A DNA stretch of 64,000 nt. Source: Enoplolaimus lenunculus. Taxonomy: Eukaryota; Nematoda; Enoplea; Enoplida; Thoracostomopsidae. The notes under the pieces were generated by a model that saw only the letters and a program-made list of their open reading frames with translations, was not told where the DNA came from and made no database searches. This document shows positions 25,901-40,900 of this stretch, one piece after another (position 1 is the stretch's first letter; each line of letters begins with the position of its first letter). The position numbers and the translations under genes were made by a program. The stretch spans positions 434,001-498,000 of the forward strand of contig JASANG010004128.1 of NCBI GenBank assembly GCA_030248215.1. The letters run 5' to 3'.

Positions 25901-28900
25901 AATTAGCATCACATATTTCAGGTGACGTATACAGTCGAATATCGAACGGGCATTCGTTATCACTGCATTGTACGCATTGTGCTCCAGGACAATAGTATTT
26001 GAAGTTGTCATTGGTTAGTATACCCGAATTGATATCTACGGTTAAAATATAACATAAATATAAATATATATTTCCCAATGGCGGTGATAAGGGGGGCGAA
26101 GAGGCGCGCCCCATTGCTCCCAGCCGACGAAACTTTTTTGCTTAATTTGTAAGTTTCGGTCTGTGTTCTGAAAAAAAATTTGGAAAATTTGCGCTTCGCG
26201 CATATTAACTAAGTCATTTATAGTGCCGTTTTCAACATGTAATCAATTGGTTTTCAAACTTACCCTTGTGAACAAAGTAGGCTAATTTCAGTGTCTTTTC
26301 GGTTATCGCCGTAGTCGGCGTTTGTTTAAAAATGGTTGGGTTTTAAAAATTGTTACATATTAGAGCTTCTCATTTCTCATAAACTACGCTGGTCATTGCA
26401 CCTCCAGATTTTAATTTTGAAAAGTTGTTTTTGAGTCCAGTTGTGTTGAATTTTCCACAGTCAAACCTCTGGTTAACAAGTTATGATCAAATAACTGATT
26501 TGGCGCCATCACAAATTGTTGGCAGTGCGCCAAATCAGTTATTTGACCATAACTCGTTATCCAGACGTTCGTTTGATTGCCGAAAATTTAACACAATTGG
26601 ACCCAGCTGGGCAGGCTGCGTCGAATGTATATAATTTGTCTAACCTTTTAACAAAAAAATTTTGAGTTCCAGGTGGGAAGGGACATTGGGGCCGTTGGAA
26701 CCTTGAAAAATGAAATCGGTTTAAAATTAAAATTTGGTCGGAAAATGACCAGGGATGTTATGAGAGAGAAGCTCAAATATATCACAATATCCAAAATCCA
26801 GCCATTTTTGGGCAAACGCCAAGTGGAGAGATAACCGAAAAGACCCAAAAAATTATACATTCGCCCCTCTCCTTAGGTTCTTTATATCACCGCCCCTGAT
26901 ATTTCCATTTATAAAATAAACCTACACCATTAATCCAGTTTATTGCCTGCTTATATTAAAAAATTGCTGTTTAAGAGATTAATCGTCTAAATTTAAACTG
27001 CGCTTTAATAAATTAAGGGTTCGTGCAACCGTTACTGAATCCAGGCTCCGGTTGTGTACCTGGAACACGAATGAGCTCGGTGTTGCACCGAAATAAATAC
27101 TGCAATGATTCAAAATAAAGAAAAAGCTGGAGACGGGTTCAAAACAGTATTACAGTTTAGGGTTTCAAGAGTAGCACTCAAAAGATATATTCAAATTCAT
27201 CATAACTTTAAAATTGCGCGAACTAGGATCGATCGAAATTGTAACTGCTTATTTTGAGCATAGAAAAACTTAAATGGTTTATGAAACTGTTTATCCTGAC
27301 TTGGTGGTAAGAAATAAAACAAAAACAGATATTCAATTTTTTTGAGTTAAGTAAAATCTACCTTAATCTGACAAAGATGAACAAAGGCAATAATTAAGTT
27401 TGCCAGAAATTGGTAAATATTGCACTATATAGCATCGTCCTGGTTTAATTTAGACTGTAAAGAAATAATATAAGTATATAATGCCATAAGGGTAATACCA
27501 TCACCCATACTTCATTATGAACCGAATATAAGGACCATTTAAGAAACAGGTAATTCGACAGATTTACCTTTATTACGAATTGCATGAAATTTGACGACAG
27601 TGTAATATACGCTTCTTGGAAGGTGTGAACGTGTCTAAATTACTGAATGGACCCCCTCATTTTTGGCAACCGATTGGCGCCCATGGTTGTAATGAGATAA
27701 CGATTAAATTACTACCATTTGACTCAACTCACAAGTACCGCGAAAAACGCCGCTAAATACTAAGAAACAGTACTGAAATTTCCACAAACTTTTTGTACAA
27801 CCTGTTAAAATGTTTTACCTTGAATACAATCGTTAGAACATTCGAACGCTGACTGATATAACGCGACCCGGGCAGGACATTTCGGTGAAATACACTGCAT
27901 GCATCCGGCTCCGGTGCAATAATATTGCTCTCGATGCTGAATAATAACTTCGGAAGGTTTTATCTCGGTCTGATTCTGAAATTCCTGCACAGATTCGCTG
28001 TCTGCAATTACAAAACTGAGTCTTATGTAAGACAACAGTATTAAATATGCAAAGGATTTGAAATTGCTGTTAAAACTGGTTGATGACCATAATATGCATA
28101 GACAAATGTTAATCATAGACACCTGTCCACTGGAAGACGGGGATTCTGGAAACTTATAATCAGGGAAGCTTAGTCTTTGCCTTGCGATTAGGTTTAGACT
28201 TATTTTTAGGCTTACGTATAGTATTTAATCAGGCCTGTATAGTTAACATATGCCAATACATTAGTCAAGATTAAATATGTTACACAGCCCAATAATATTC
28301 CCAAAAACAACTACCTTCGTATAAAATTTTCGTTTTGAAATTCTGATTATCTTTTGTTTCAAAGACGAATTAAGAAGTTTCTACTGCTTCAGTCAAAACC
28401 GTTTTCGGTATGCAACAGAATACTTTACAAGTCAAGAATATACAATTAATATTAATAATACAGATATTGTAAACCCAACACCGGTCTGACAATAACAAAA
28501 AAATTTGAGATATATATTGTTTTAGCGGCTTAAATAAATTCTACGTTAAATACCTTTACAAAAGCATATAAGACAATGCGAAACTTTATCTCTAGCACAG
28601 CGTGTTTCATTCAGTTAAAGATGTCCGCTAATAAAAAGTTAAGTTTAGTTTAAGCGCATTTTTGTGAAATTACCTGAGATCAAGAAAAATACGATAAACT
28701 AGCCGTGGCTGCAAATATGAAGTCTAGACAAGGTTCAATCTGTACCCATATAATATGCAAAAGTGGACTCCTATATAATGAAAACCCTAACCCGTTGTAA
28801 ATATATATTTAGAAATACACCATTAATATTTAGATAGCATATTATTATCTGCTACGTTTATTACCAATAAATCCCTTCCAAAAACGCCCGAAGTAACCTT

Positions 28901-31900
28901 GATCCCATAGGTTAAGTATTTTATATTTTATCTCCCATTTTACCAAATAGATATGCCATTCGACAGTTGCGCAGACAAGGGACTGTAGAATTCTCAGATG
29001 GTTTTTAGAAACCAACCTTTTCCAGATCGGTGCAGCTGATGGTAAAGAACTGTACTTAAAGCTATACTGCAAAAAGGTTAGTCAAATTGACTCTCTCCGA
29101 AACAGGCTCTACGGGACCACACAGTCTGAGTCAAAGTCGACTCCACCAGAGTCAAATTCGACTCAATGAGACACATTTCTGGTTGTGGCGGAGTCGAATT
29201 TGACTCAGTTTGTGTAGTCCCGTAGAGCCTATTTCGGAGACAGCCAATTTGACTCACCATTTTTATTTTTTACAGTGCATATTCCGCTGAAAACATATGC
29301 TGGCTACGCTCCTGTTCCTACTGAGGAAATCTGTGCACAAAACAACACATACCTGGACAGTATTCGTTGCATTCGTGATATTGTTGGTACAACTGAATGT
29401 CTTTTGGACAGTTCGGATATATGCAATCCAGGCATTGACGATCGAGGCAAAAATACCTGGTGTTCGCCTGATTGACGCCTCCTAAAAAGAAGACCCGGCA
29501 GAAAGTACAATCAGCAAGGCTCGCAGCAGCTCAACGTACTTGGGGGGGCAGATTGATTATAGAAGGGCTACGTGTTTGAAACAACAGTTTACAAGCGGAA
29601 CTAAAATTTTTTCTGAAGACGTCATACGTTTGTATGGGGAAGGGTCCGAATTCTCCCTGGCTCCCTCTGTCTGTGGGTCCTCAATCACGTGTACGGCATA
29701 ATAAGACGGCGATCACTCATGAATGGAAAATTATCACTTATTAATGCAGCCAAACCCGCCCGTAGGTTTATTTGGCCAACAATTGAAAGTAAACAAAATA
29801 ACAAACTGAGTCCACAAACGTGATTCAATAACCTTCAAACAGATCTACAGTAATTCTTAAAAAGTTGCCGCACTCGAAAATAATATTTTTTTTCTAGTTT
29901 GCTCACTATCAGGTGAAAATGATTGAGAATATCAATCACTCGCATTATCTCAACGTAACTGCGGTAGTCTATGACGACGAGCGTTTGATTAATCTTTGGA
30001 CCAAAAGTACGCAACTGAATTCACATGGCACCAAAAGTCCGAGTTGAATTTTTCTTTGCCCCACCTATTTGTGGAAGAAGTAGAAACTACTGTAAACTGA
30101 GAAATATTTACCAAAGACGAATCTTAAACGAAGCAACTGTACAACAAATACGATTATCGCTATGCAGAATAGGCCAACTTGACCTCCATCTAAACCGACG
30201 GTTGGCGAAGATGAAACTCGTGCTGGCTACATTACTTTGTAAGCATATCAACCTTAGGTGCCTAGGTAAAACGCAACGATAAATAACCTGAGAACTTGGT
30301 ATCCTTAGATTGATATGTTCGACTCACCACCACACTGGTTCGGAGGAATACAGTAACCGTTGTTCCAAACGAAACCTGGTTTGCATTGGCATTTCGGCAA
30401 ACAGGGCAAATTACACGGCGCTGGTCCAGGATTTTGGCAGTTGTAGTCGCACGCACGGGCACATTTTAGATACTCAGCGTTCGGTGGACACCGAACAACT
30501 GAAACAATAGATGAAGTAGTTCAAAAACATATATCTGACTAAATATTTTTCATATCTGCTTCACTGTTGACATGGTTACAATGGTATGTGTACACAAATA
30601 GCAGAACAACGAAATGAAATTGTAACGTACTAAAGTAAATAATTTTTCTGGCTGAACATGTTTTACAACGGACAGCTTTTGTACATTCAACCATGTGTAA
30701 CTTGAAGGTTAGGCTTAAGCGTAGGCTCAGACTTCAGGCAATATGGGAACGTTTCGGCAAGTTTTTAGGCTTACATTTTATACAAATGTAAGGCTGTTCC
30801 TAACTAAACGTAAGCGTAAGCCTGAGAATAGACAATACACTAGAGCACGAGCCTAACAGCTTAAGTGAACCAAGTAGCCGGTTAACGTCCAAATAAACAG
30901 TAACACATTTATGAGATACCCATTATTATGCTTGTTGTGTGAGAGTTCCATGAACAACGTCTAAGTTTATGTTATCTCTTTTTCATTACTCAATGATAAC
31001 ACAATATATAAATTCAAAACATCTTTTCTTTGAACGCAAAATCTCGTAAATGATATAATTTTCGTGGCAAATCATATACTTAATAAATGAAGCTTAAATT
31101 TCGACATCAGAACTTACATTGGACGAAATCAGAACCCTTTAAGACACGATGCGTTCACGAACAGGGGGCACTAAGAGGGGCCAAGATTTATAACTTACCA
31201 TTTTGACAATCCGGTAACAGTTCGTCGCTGTTGTCTGTGCATTGAGAACTTCCATCGCATGTCCACAGTTCTGGAATACAAGTTCCGTCACCACATCGAA
31301 ATTCATTGTTTTCACAGTACGCGTCTGAAATATCAAAAGAAAAAATATTCCACAACATCTAATCAAATGAACTAAGTTTCTCGCAGATTGTTTTGTTTTT
31401 AATTTATACTTCAAATTGATTTTGAAACTCATACCTACTTCGAAGGTTCAAGCCGGTTTCCAGTTTTTGTACACTTTCCTTCACATTTACGCCTACGCTA
31501 GGATATTTTTAGATTTAGGAAAAGTATGCCTAAACGGGTGCTTTCCATATTCCCCCGGCCCGCGTTTGCCCAAATATGGTTCGATTTTGAAAATTTTTGC
31601 ATATTTGAACTTCTCATAACCTTTCCTAATTATTTCACGTCCAAATTTGATTTTTGAAAATTTATTTTTTGTTTTTTAAAAGATCCAACCTCAAATTTAG
31701 GCACGGAATGATCAGCAGATGTCATACGAAGCTCAAATATGTATAAAATTTTTAAATCCGTCGATTTTTGGGTAATCGCGGGATGAGTAATAACGGAAAA
31801 AAACCCGCCTAAACATGAACCATAAATGTGCTGAAGTATACAAAATCCATTTATCTTTGGTAATCTGATCAAATCCTAACTATTTTTAGTACCTTGTCGG

Positions 31901-34900
31901 CAATTTTGTTGGCACGTTTGAATCGATGTGAACGGTGGTTTTGCACCAAGCGGTGGATTGCATTCAATCCCGTTTGTTGGCCGACATGTTCCTGTGTTCG
32001 TATTACAAAATGCACAAGATTCTAAAATATTGGAATTGATAGCTTAAATACGCAACGCAGGTTTTTATAAAGATTTCAAACAACATAACAGCTTACCATA
32101 AAATATTCAAAAATGCCACATAGCATTGTGCAAGGTTTCGGACAGACTCGTAATCGCAGAGCGGCTAGGAGCTCGTCGCTCCTAGAAAAAATTTGCCCCG
32201 CTCCCCGCCATAGAAAAGTTATTGGCCCGTTTGTAAATCTTGCAAAATCAGGCGCATGCCCCTACTTAAATTGTTTTGACTACTTTAGGCTGTGGTGGTA
32301 CTGGATAGCTGGGAATAAATTAAAATCCGTAGGCTGTTTGCGACATTGTTACGCACGCGGTTGAAACTTTTTCATCTCTTAGAAAAAATTGGAGCGGTTG
32401 TGCTTCTACCCAGTTTAAATATTGAAAGAGCACAACTTCCTGCTTCCCTCGGCATGTGATTATATCCTACTTTATCAGTGAAAATTTTTTCGACGTTTAC
32501 TTTGGCGCTATAAACTTATAATACAGTGGCGGATCAACGATATTCCATTGTGGCTGGATACATTTTATAGATGCTTAGAAATATTACAATTTTGAAGCGT
32601 ATTTTTAGCAATTTCTTCGATATTTTAAAATTGACAAATTGCACTGAAGACATAAAATATTTTGTTTTTTGTGTTGCAGCATTGACATATTTTTTCACCT
32701 CCTTGGCTAGGAAACACATTGCCAGATTCACATAAACCATTAGTATTGCAAAACATTCAGCATAGTAGAGTTGGTGGTTGGGATACATCCTCATTCTCCT
32801 GGATCCGCCACTAACTAGCTTAATTATATTGTATAATTCCCAATAGCGTTTAAAGAAACATAGAAACGTTACCCAGCCAGTCCGGACCGTGTACTGCCTG
32901 TGATTCTGGATAAACGGGTTGAATTGGAACTACAGCAGTTTGTGGTGGGCAGTTTTGCGGCAGAACACACGCACCACTTGCTGTATTTAAAACGTATCCA
33001 TTTTGACAAACGCAACCACGAACACAACGTTCAGTACAAACGGTTTGTGTTGGCTGAGCGCATGTTGAAGGGCATGCGGTGCCACATTCGGCAAAAATAT
33101 AATTCGGCGGGCAATGAGTTTGAAAATCGTTGTCTGTGCCTAAAATTAAAAGTATATGTTATTATTAAAAATTAGATTCAGAATACAAATTTGATAATAT
33201 GGCCGTTCTGGTTAATTGAAAATTCGTGAAAATTTAATTTTGTGGGCCTTGGGTTTGCAAATCGTTAGCTGTTCCTATATAGCATGTTACGCCAACCGGC
33301 ATGTTTGCAAGATTTTGAGTTTTGTTTAGTTTACTTTTATGGTTATCTTGGTTTCAATTCCAATCGGCAAAAGTTTGATTTGAGGCGTATTCACATGTGC
33401 AAGTTTTTGCAGCAAAAAAACTTGCACATTCAACTTGCATGTGCAAGTTTGATCACAAAGCAGCTTTGATTTCGTTGCAGCTGCAAATTATTCACTGAAA
33501 TTCATGTGATTTGATTTACTTAGCATTTTTGAACGCAGTTGCAAGTCGCTTGAATTTCATGCACCTGTTTTTTGATTAGTTAATCGGAATTTTCTTTTGA
33601 AAATCCTTGCAGCTGCAACTATTTTGCGCATGTAGCAGCTGTGAGTTCTCGCTGCAAAGACTTGCACGTGTGAATGTGGCTTTAATGAATATTGACTTTA
33701 AAAATTGTAATGTGTGCCTTTATTTATGCAAACGGCATTATATTTTCAAGGTATTATTGTGTCTGGTTTAGTTCTTTTTATAGTTATCTTGGTTTTGTAC
33801 ATACTCCACAAAAAGATGGTTTTGCAATGAAAAATTGAAATCATATTTGAAATACCATTTTGAACATATGTCAATTCCGGGTGAGCCCAACACGCGAAAC
33901 TTTTGATTTGGTCGATACTTAAAAGTTTGCAACTCATCGTTTGTGCTTATAATTAAATATTGTACCAAATTTATCTGATTTTTTCAACTTTACATTTTGC
34001 TTTGTTGTTTTTATATACCGCAGTCGTTTTCCTAAAACTTTATTATCCTACAAACTAAACAGAATAATTGCTTTTTCCATTTTTTGCTTCTAACATCTAC
34101 CATTTACAAAATTTCAGGAGAGAGGCCGCTCGTCCACTCCCTCTAGATCGCCCCTCATTATATACCTGTTTGAATAGTTTTCGGTGGAGGATTGGCGATG
34201 AAACGACCAGGACACTCTTGTGGCTTGACACATCTGCCAGTAACAGTATTGCGAAGATAAGACGACTCACAGAAGCAACCGCTTACACACTGGAATGTGC
34301 ATGTGCCCGGTACAGGTTCGGTACACGTTGGTGGGCATGCAGTTCCGCAAGATTCAAAATGTTCATACGGCTGCGAACAACGTTGGTTGGGCAGATTCAC
34401 AAAAGTTCCTAAAATGCCCAAACAAATTTTGTTAATTGGTAGCTGCAAAGTCGCTAGCCTATGAACCGTGTTCTTTTATATTTATAGCCCATGGTTATTA
34501 CAGAACCTGCTTGCTCACTAAACCGAACCCTAAGCCTAAGCCGAAGCATAAAGCACTAGCGTAAACCTAAAGATAAGTGTAATCTCAAGCCTGAGCCTAA
34601 GTCTAAGCCAATGAATATCTTAAGCCTACCAGTCTCTAAGTCATTCAGCATGTCTGGCTTTAATAGTGAGCATGCCCCTATACAGCGACAAATTTAAGCA
34701 GATGAGCAATCTACACAGCACCAGCCCTGCCGTACTGAAAATTTTGCCACGCAATTAATTCACTTGACACTCATAATGTTTTCCAGCCAAATAGGTGAAA
34801 AATATGGCTAGGCTACGTACATTTTTGCGCACTAGGCATAATTGATCAATCTTAAACATAGAACAATTCCCAAAAATACACTTAAAAGTATCCTCACCCG

Positions 34901-37900
34901 CCGAAAAATGCCGGATCCATCACTGCACCAATAATTAACATGCCCCAATGTTATCAACACCAACTTTTGTTGGTTTAGTTTAGTTTCCGTGACCAATTAG
35001 CTTCAACTCGAGGGCTTGTTCTTGCAAAAAAACAATACTTGTACCATTAATTTAATTAAAAAACGCTCTGTTCACGTCATTTTCTCAAACGTGTGTACAA
35101 TTAGTATTACTAATGTTTAAAACATTTTGTTTTCCGCAACAAAAATTACTCTCATAATTACCCGGACTCAAGACTTGTCCTTGCAACGGGACAATACTGG
35201 CACCATCACCGCCGCAATTACGAACGCAGTCTTCTTGATTCAAATACGGAATTCCGTAGGTTGCGTCCGACTGTAAGTGGCAAGACATCGATTGCCTTTC
35301 AACGCATCGATTCGGTTGACGATCACAAAACCAGCAATTGGTGAGTCCTGCTGCTGGTGGAGACTTGCCCGCGGGAACTGTAAAACACCAAATTTTGCAT
35401 CAGCTTCAACATTTGGAAAATGTAGCTGATTGAAGTTTTTTGTGTGCGAAACGTTTTGTGACAAACTCAGTTTATCTTTACACGGTAAAATCATTCCGTT
35501 ATAGAATAGAAATGTATGTTTCTAAACTTCGAGTTCGGTATTAGTATTTTAGTTCATTTATGTTTTGAAATTTAAAACTAAAACTGGAACACAATAACAC
35601 TTTTTTGCAAACGGCATTAGTCGACGTTGATTAGTAAGCACGCAATTCTGAACAGAGAGGAAAATAACGTACACCAACCTTTAGGCGTTTCCCTGAACAA
35701 TTAGAGGTAACAAATCACTGTTAGGCTTTGAAGCTCAAATAATTACTACATTATTTAACCAGAAAACGAATCGGTTAAAAATCTTTGTTAATTTTCGTTT
35801 TTGTGAGAATAAAAGCAATTCCGTCATTTTGAAGTTCAGTTCGTTGCTAATCATCAAAATAGCCAATCAGTTTTCAATACTTGTACATGCTTCAATATTT
35901 CGATTTCAACGACAACCAACCAAAAATCGTTCAAAATTTTAAAAAGTTTCAGTGCATCCGCTATTTTTACTAAAATTTAAGAGTCCACAACGAATAATTG
36001 TGCAATGTAACTATTGGAACAAAAATAGCACGTTTTAAATTTTCAAAATTTAGATCTTTGCGCTATTTTTCCAATAATTTAGATGAACCACGAGAAAAGC
36101 TGCATATTTGGATAGTCTTGGCACAAAAAACACGCCTTTCAATATTTTAACTTATCAATCTTATATCAGTGTTTCATTTTTGTTTCCAGCATTTTGATCA
36201 CTATATCCATTTCCGATATTGCTGCTTTACCCGACTTATGCTCCTTTCTGAAGTATATCTGTAATTTCTAAACGTATATATTGCATGCAACCTGATAATA
36301 TATAAATACACGCATGTGGGGAAACGCTCGTTTTATTTCACTATATACATTTCATCACCTAATTCATTTGGTCGGCCGTCAGGACATTTTGCTTGACACA
36401 CAGGTCCAGTTGCATATGCATACACGGACGAGTTTCTGCAATCTTGTTCATTGAATACTGCGTAACAATGTCTTTGTTGTTGGTTGCATATGTAGCAATA
36501 AACGTATCCAGCACCAAACCCGCCAATGTTGTTATTGTTAGGTGAAGGTGCTAAATTTAAGCTTTTGCACGGTGTGAAACATGATGTCATATTAAAGAGT
36601 TTATTTTGATCTTAATTCATAACCGAAAATGTCTTCATGTAGTGGGCTTAACGCCAAAAAATGGTAATTCCTCGGTTTTTTTGAAAATATGGTTGTACAG
36701 CATCGGGCGGATCATAATTGAAGCCTGTGCAACGTGTAATTATGTAAATTCATCTACAAGTATGTGAGTAAACGTAACAGAAAAGCAGAAAAGGTGCATG
36801 CATCTGCATGATGTGGGTGAAAATATAAACCACCACCAGAAGCTACACAAGATGCAGTAAAATTATATTGCCCGTTACAGTTAGATGCCCCTCTTTAATT
36901 TATATTTTTTTGCTTAGCTTATAACTTAGGCCTTAGGCTTAGTTTTAAACGTATTCTTACGCTGATGATTAGGTTTATGCTTTGGTTTAGGAATATGCTT
37001 ACGTTCTATTACGAAACTAATAGTAACATTGGCCACACCACTTAGTTACATGCTTTTTATAATTAATATATTGCAACTGCAGACAAACCTGCACAGTTGA
37101 CAGTACACTGTCGATTAGTAGCAAAAAAATTCACAGTTGGAGGATTCTGACATAAAAATGTATCATATACTGGAGCACATTTGCTTCTCGCTCGAATACA
37201 CTCATAACAAGAAGGTCCAGCCACAGTAATCCCTACGCCACCCGGCTTCGACAGCGATCCGTTGTCTATTATACCTGAAATTATTAGAAAATCATTTCGT
37301 CTATCATTGTAAACAGCTAAAAGTTGCCTTTCAGTGAGTGACGCTAATTGTTTTAAATTGTCATTGCAAAAACGAACTTGCTGTGAACAGAAAATTGATG
37401 TTTAAATTTGATTTAGACTCTCAGCAACAATAAAACCCGTCTTCAATTCGGAAACTCAAAATGTGGTTTCTATATAATTGTAATTCTCCTAAACTCAAGG
37501 TGTTGTTTCTATATAATTGTAATTTTCCTAAACTCAAGGTGTTGTTTCTACATAATTGTAATTTTCCTAAACTCAAGGTGTTGTTTCTATATAATTATAA
37601 TTCTCCTAAACTCAAGGTGTGGTTTCTATATAATTTTGATTCTTCTAAATCACCACATAATTGACAAAAGTCGTATTTTTATATCGATAACATTTAGCAA
37701 CTTATTAACCTATTTCAGTTCCATGATCTGGAGCGCTGCCTACACCCAAACAGTTGTTCATGCAAGCCTGTTGCGTTTCGAATGCATTTGCCGTTAAATC
37801 ATCGCAAATGCGAAAATTGCGCTGGGGCGCACACGATCTTGTTGCTTTCGAACAAGTGTAACACAATGGGGACGTTTCGAGTGGCCCTAAACATGTTGTT

Positions 37901-40900
37901 TCTACTTTTCTGTACTTGCGGCTAACTGCAGTAAGTTGTGGTTATTATATACTAAGCGTGGGTAAATTCCGCATTTTTCAACATGCTATTCAAATTTTAA
38001 AGTTAAGTTGTGCATGTTGGTAGGCTAGGTATACCTATGCACTGATGAATCCGAAACGGGGCACTCAGGCAAAAGCCCCGCAACAGGGATCAAAATTAAA
38101 ACTTCGCATTATGATTTAGTAATAAAATTCCGTTTGGTTTTTCGCTCGTAAGCTTTTTCACTAGTATATATCGCGCGGCCTATGTAGCTGTGAACTACGG
38201 GATGTGCCACTGGATATTTATGCTGGCAGGATTCTCAAAAAATTTCTCCACTTTCATATATTTGTCTCTATTACAGTAGTAATTGGTATAAGCACGAATA
38301 AATTCAACATATTTCAAAGGAAGCATGATTTTCAAAGTTAATTTATGTATATTATTTGATATATACCGGTAGGTCTCTTAGGTTTCGCTATAGTGTCTAG
38401 TTATGTTCAACGAATTGCAGCTAGGTGTTAGGCACGTATTCACATTGAAAGCTTCATTCAGTTGTGTTTTAGAAGTTTCAAAAATGGTATAATAGCGCGC
38501 CAGTTAGAGCGCTTGCGAAAGAATGAACCTTAAATGCAACTGCAAACAGTAACATTCAAACTTTCAAGGGATCTGATCTCAGACGAGGTATATCATTCCG
38601 AGTGCAGTATAATTTCAATTTAAAACGGTACGTCAGGAAAAGTCCCGTAACTTATAGTTGCTAATTGTCCACTGCTATAATGTTCGCTAACATCCGGGTA
38701 CAAGCGGAGGTCTGCCTTCGGCTCCGGTAAAATTTTTGCCGGAGGTTCGGGCAATTTTGGTAGTAAAAGTTTGCATAATTTTCCTAAATTTATCGGTTTA
38801 GCGCGTTTTGATTGACTTTTGCACAATTTTCACGAAACAATTGCCGAAATTTGGCAGAAAATTAGCGTGAAACCAAACAACGTAACAACATTTTGCAAAT
38901 ATTGGCTAAAATTGACAAATTAACCATCATTTTTACTACTTAATTTCGCCTGACCTCCGTCTCCGGCTCTGATTCCGGCTCCGACAAGTTTCGTTGACCT
39001 CCGGCTCCGGTATTTTCACCTCCGGTTGCACCCAGGTGTACATCAACGTTCGGTATGGATACTACTGCGTTATAGAGATGTCTAACAAGGCATCTGATGT
39101 TGAAAATACATATTTTTAACTCATGTACAGATCAGAACCGTACCGTTTCTCCACGCGACAGTAATATAGTAATCTTAAGCTTCAAACTAATTTTTTGCTT
39201 AGGTTTTGGTTCAGGCATAGACTTGGATTTAGGCTTAGGATAAACTGTTACAGTTCTGTTCTTTAATACTTTGGCCGCCGCTTTTATATTTTTTTATTGT
39301 TATGAACCTGTATGAATGCCATAATCAGGCCCCGATTGAACACAATTCGCAATGCACGTTTGATGAGTTTGGAACAAATTTTCGGTTAAAGTTGGATTGT
39401 TACATACATGCATATCGATCTGACCGCTACAAGTGTACGTAGTTTTCGAACAAAAATAACAAACTGGTTGTGTAACCTGGACTGTGCCTAAAACGTATAA
39501 CTTTCATCATGGGCAGATCACGGCCTATTGTGTCCTGAGGCTGGTTTAACTTGTCGATATGGGCACATGTAATATAGTTCGATAAAACATTGGTCAAAAA
39601 TATATTTCTTCATTGCAAAATTTCATTTTTGAAGCGCTAATCACAAGTGTCTTGACGCTCAGGCCCTAAGGTCGCGGGCTCACAAGACTCCGCTATGCAC
39701 CGCAAATGGCGTTCAGTAGTAATAATTGTAAGTTGTTGATTGAATTTGATTGCGCCACATCTAATGAAGGTTTGCTGTATCGGTAGCTTTTAAGTCAGCT
39801 TCTTAGTAATATGGTACGCATTCAGCAATGGTTGTATGAATTAGTAATGCAGTACTTCTTCTGTATGGTGGACCGGAAGTTTGGACTGGAAGTTTTCAAG
39901 CTTTTTAAATTGGTGTTGCAATAACAATACAATTTTATAGATTTTTAACTTTTACACTTTATTATCCGTTCATGTTTTGTTATTTTCAGTACTAACCGTT
40001 TCGGTTTCCGCCTGGTATTTACTTACTGTACAAATTCGACTTAAACCCAATTTACTTTCTACCGACGAATATTTTGGCGACAAAATTAAATTTTATAGTG
40101 ATACACTTGCCAGTTTATGCATATGGGATCGTGTCAAGCGTATAACGACGCTATTCGAAATGTTTTTCGCGTTTCAAACAATCTTTCAAAACGGTTTTTG
40201 AAAGCGGATGCCCTTCAAATGAGAAACGCTAGTAAATCAAAAGCTCTATTATGTATCAAAACGGTATTTTGGCATCAATATAAACGCTTACCGCAAAACG
40301 CGAATAGTTTATGCTTTTTTGACACGATTCTTATTTTGACTGCATCCTATCTTAATATGCATAAATTACAAAGTTAACAAACCAGGTTGAGACGAAACAA
40401 ATCCGTTGCTTAATCTACCAGAACAACTGTATACACAGTTGGCTTTTGTATCAAAGTAGTAGCGCGTTGGTGGAGCATTGCATATGTTATTGTCGTTCAC
40501 TGCAAGACACTGCGCAGTATCTGGCACACATTGGTAACAATAAGCGATAATTGTTCGATTTGGTTCCGGTTTTACTGTAAGTATTATTAAGATAACAATT
40601 CTTTATAATTTAGTTTACTGTTTACGTCGTATCCAGAGTACGGGATGGAAGGACTGTCGGTTGCCCGTCAAACCGTCCGGTTTTACTGCAAGTATTAATA
40701 AGATAACAGTTCTTTATAATTTAGTTTACGGTTTACGTCGTATCCAGAGTACGGGATGGAGGGGCTGCCGGTTGCCCGTCAAACCAGGAATTCATCTATG
40801 TTAAGTAAAGACACACTGCCTCACTGAACTTACCTTAAGAATTTAACAACTTTTTTTGGAAAATTTTTTTAGTCATTGCCTTTTAGACGCAATATCTCGT

